From an uncultured Eggerthella sp. (GTDB lineage: Bacteria; Actinomycetota; Coriobacteriia; Coriobacteriales; Eggerthellaceae), in NCBI GenBank assembly GCA_902470405.1, contig CABRGJ010000046.1:1-6750 (forward strand): DNA of 6,750 nt, in the 5' to 3' direction. The position numbers were made by a program, and so were the translations under genes. The notes beneath the pieces are model-generated. The model searched no databases and was not told where the DNA came from. It saw only the letters and a list, made by a program, of their open reading frames with translations. Positions within the stretch are counted from its first letter, which is position 1; each line of letters begins with the position of its first letter. Positions 6,101 through 6,750 of this stretch are shown here, piece by piece.

Positions 6101-6750
6101 AAGAAGCCTTCGCAGCAGCTTCGATGAGCTGCTTGAAGGAATTCGCATCGAGCGCCGCGCCGCCCACCAAGCCACCATCGATATTCGGCATTGAGAGCAG
6201 CGAGTCAACATTGCCAACGTTCATGGAACCGCCGTATAAGACACGTACAGCGTCGGCGGTTTCGATCGTGAATGTCTCTGCAAGCGTCGCACGAATCGCA
6301 GCGCAGACCTCTTCGGCTTGTTCGGGCGTTGCGGTGCGGCCCGTGCCGATCGCCCAGATGGGTTCGTAGGCGATGACGATCTTATTCAGGTCTTCGACAT
6401 CGAGCCCCGCGAGCGCTGCACGAACCTGGGCGGTAACGAATTCGAGATGACGGCCATTGTCGCGTACATTAAGCGACTCGCCAACACAAACGATCGCGTT
6501 GACATCGTTGTTCACGAGCGCTTTCACCTTAAGATTGACCGTTTCGCGACGTTCAGAATGTCCGACGATGCAATATGTGCAGCCAGCTTCTTTGATCATT
6601 GGGATCGAGATCTCACCTGTATATGCGCCTGAAGGTTCTTGGTGAACATTCTGAGCGCCAAGTTCGATATCGGTCTTGTCGAAATCGAGCACGGTATGGA
6701 CCGCTTTGATGTCGATAGCAGGTACACAGAGCACCACTTCGACCTTATCC
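6099..6750 (-). CDS. tpiA: Triosephosphate isomerase, 5' end outside window
   Basis: TpiA interconverts dihydroxyacetone phosphate and glyceraldehyde 3-phosphate in glycolysis. 216 codons plus the stop are visible; roughly the first 30-35 residues, including the N-terminal catalytic Lys, lie beyond the right edge. The frame continues upstream of a GTG at 6737 as DKVEV, so that codon is internal. Numbering from the first whole codon, family motifs are GAQNVH (31-36), GAYTGEIS (41-48), VGHSERR with catalytic His64 (codon 6560-6558), the loop-6 motif AYEPIWAIGTG with catalytic Glu129, then YGGS and GLVGGAAL near the end. One oddity: after HSERR the text runs ETVNLKVKAL, where the family normally has a longer FGE(S/T)DE-type segment, so about seven residues are missing. 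The reading frame is otherwise clean. The next gene, gpmI, starts 12 bp downstream. Confidence 0.97.
   Translation of the reverse strand, partial: DKVEVVLCVPAIDIKAVHTVLDFDKTDIELGAQNVHQEPSGAYTGEISIPMIKEAGCTYCIVGHSERRETVNLKVKALVNNDVNAIVCVGESLNVRDNGRHLEFVTAQVRAALAGLDVEDLNKIVIAYEPIWAIGTGRTATPEQAEEVCAAIRATLAETFTIETADAVRVLYGGSMNVGNVDSLLSMPNIDGGLVGGAALDANSFKQLIEAAAKAS

Noticed and set aside
6099..6737. GTG at 6737 as the real start of tpiA
   Set aside because: The frame continues upstream to the edge with residues fitting the family, and starting there would remove the first beta strand and catalytic Lys.

Overview
The window reads as an ordinary stretch of a Gram-positive chromosome of moderate G+C. 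The order tpiA-gpmI-secG on one strand, together with the codon style, fits the Coriobacteriia (Actinomycetota), possibly an Eggerthella relative. A Firmicute cannot be excluded, because similar orders occur there; the lineage is a low-confidence inference. I found no CRISPR array, insertion sequence, phage gene or rRNA.

Left part (1-2904): an opine-dehydrogenase-family gene runs leftwards off the window edge. Facing away from it across a 261-bp intergenic region is a MetQ/NlpA-type substrate-binding lipoprotein. It ends at a strong hairpin terminator and is followed on the same strand by a LysR-type regulator. The arrangement could be a small regulated amino-acid or opine uptake/metabolism locus. 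The matching ABC ATPase and permease genes (metN, metI) are not in the window.

Middle (2905-4085): a cation diffusion facilitator (probable Zn2+ exporter) lies on the minus strand, convergent with the LysR gene. Upstream of it on the same strand is tRNA-Leu(GAG), with its own promoter, an encoded CCA end and a terminator.

Right part (4205-6750): a minus-strand run tpiA (5' end outside the window), gpmI and secG. The first two are consecutive glycolytic genes separated by 12 bp, with the gpmI ribosome binding site overlapping the tpiA stop. SecG, a subunit of the protein export channel, follows 61 bp later and starts with TTG.

The most noteworthy points are a TpiA that is seven residues short just after the catalytic HSERR motif, the divergent opine-dehydrogenase/lipoprotein/LysR locus with a palindrome between the divergent genes, and the binding protein without its transporter. 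No clearly new system is visible.
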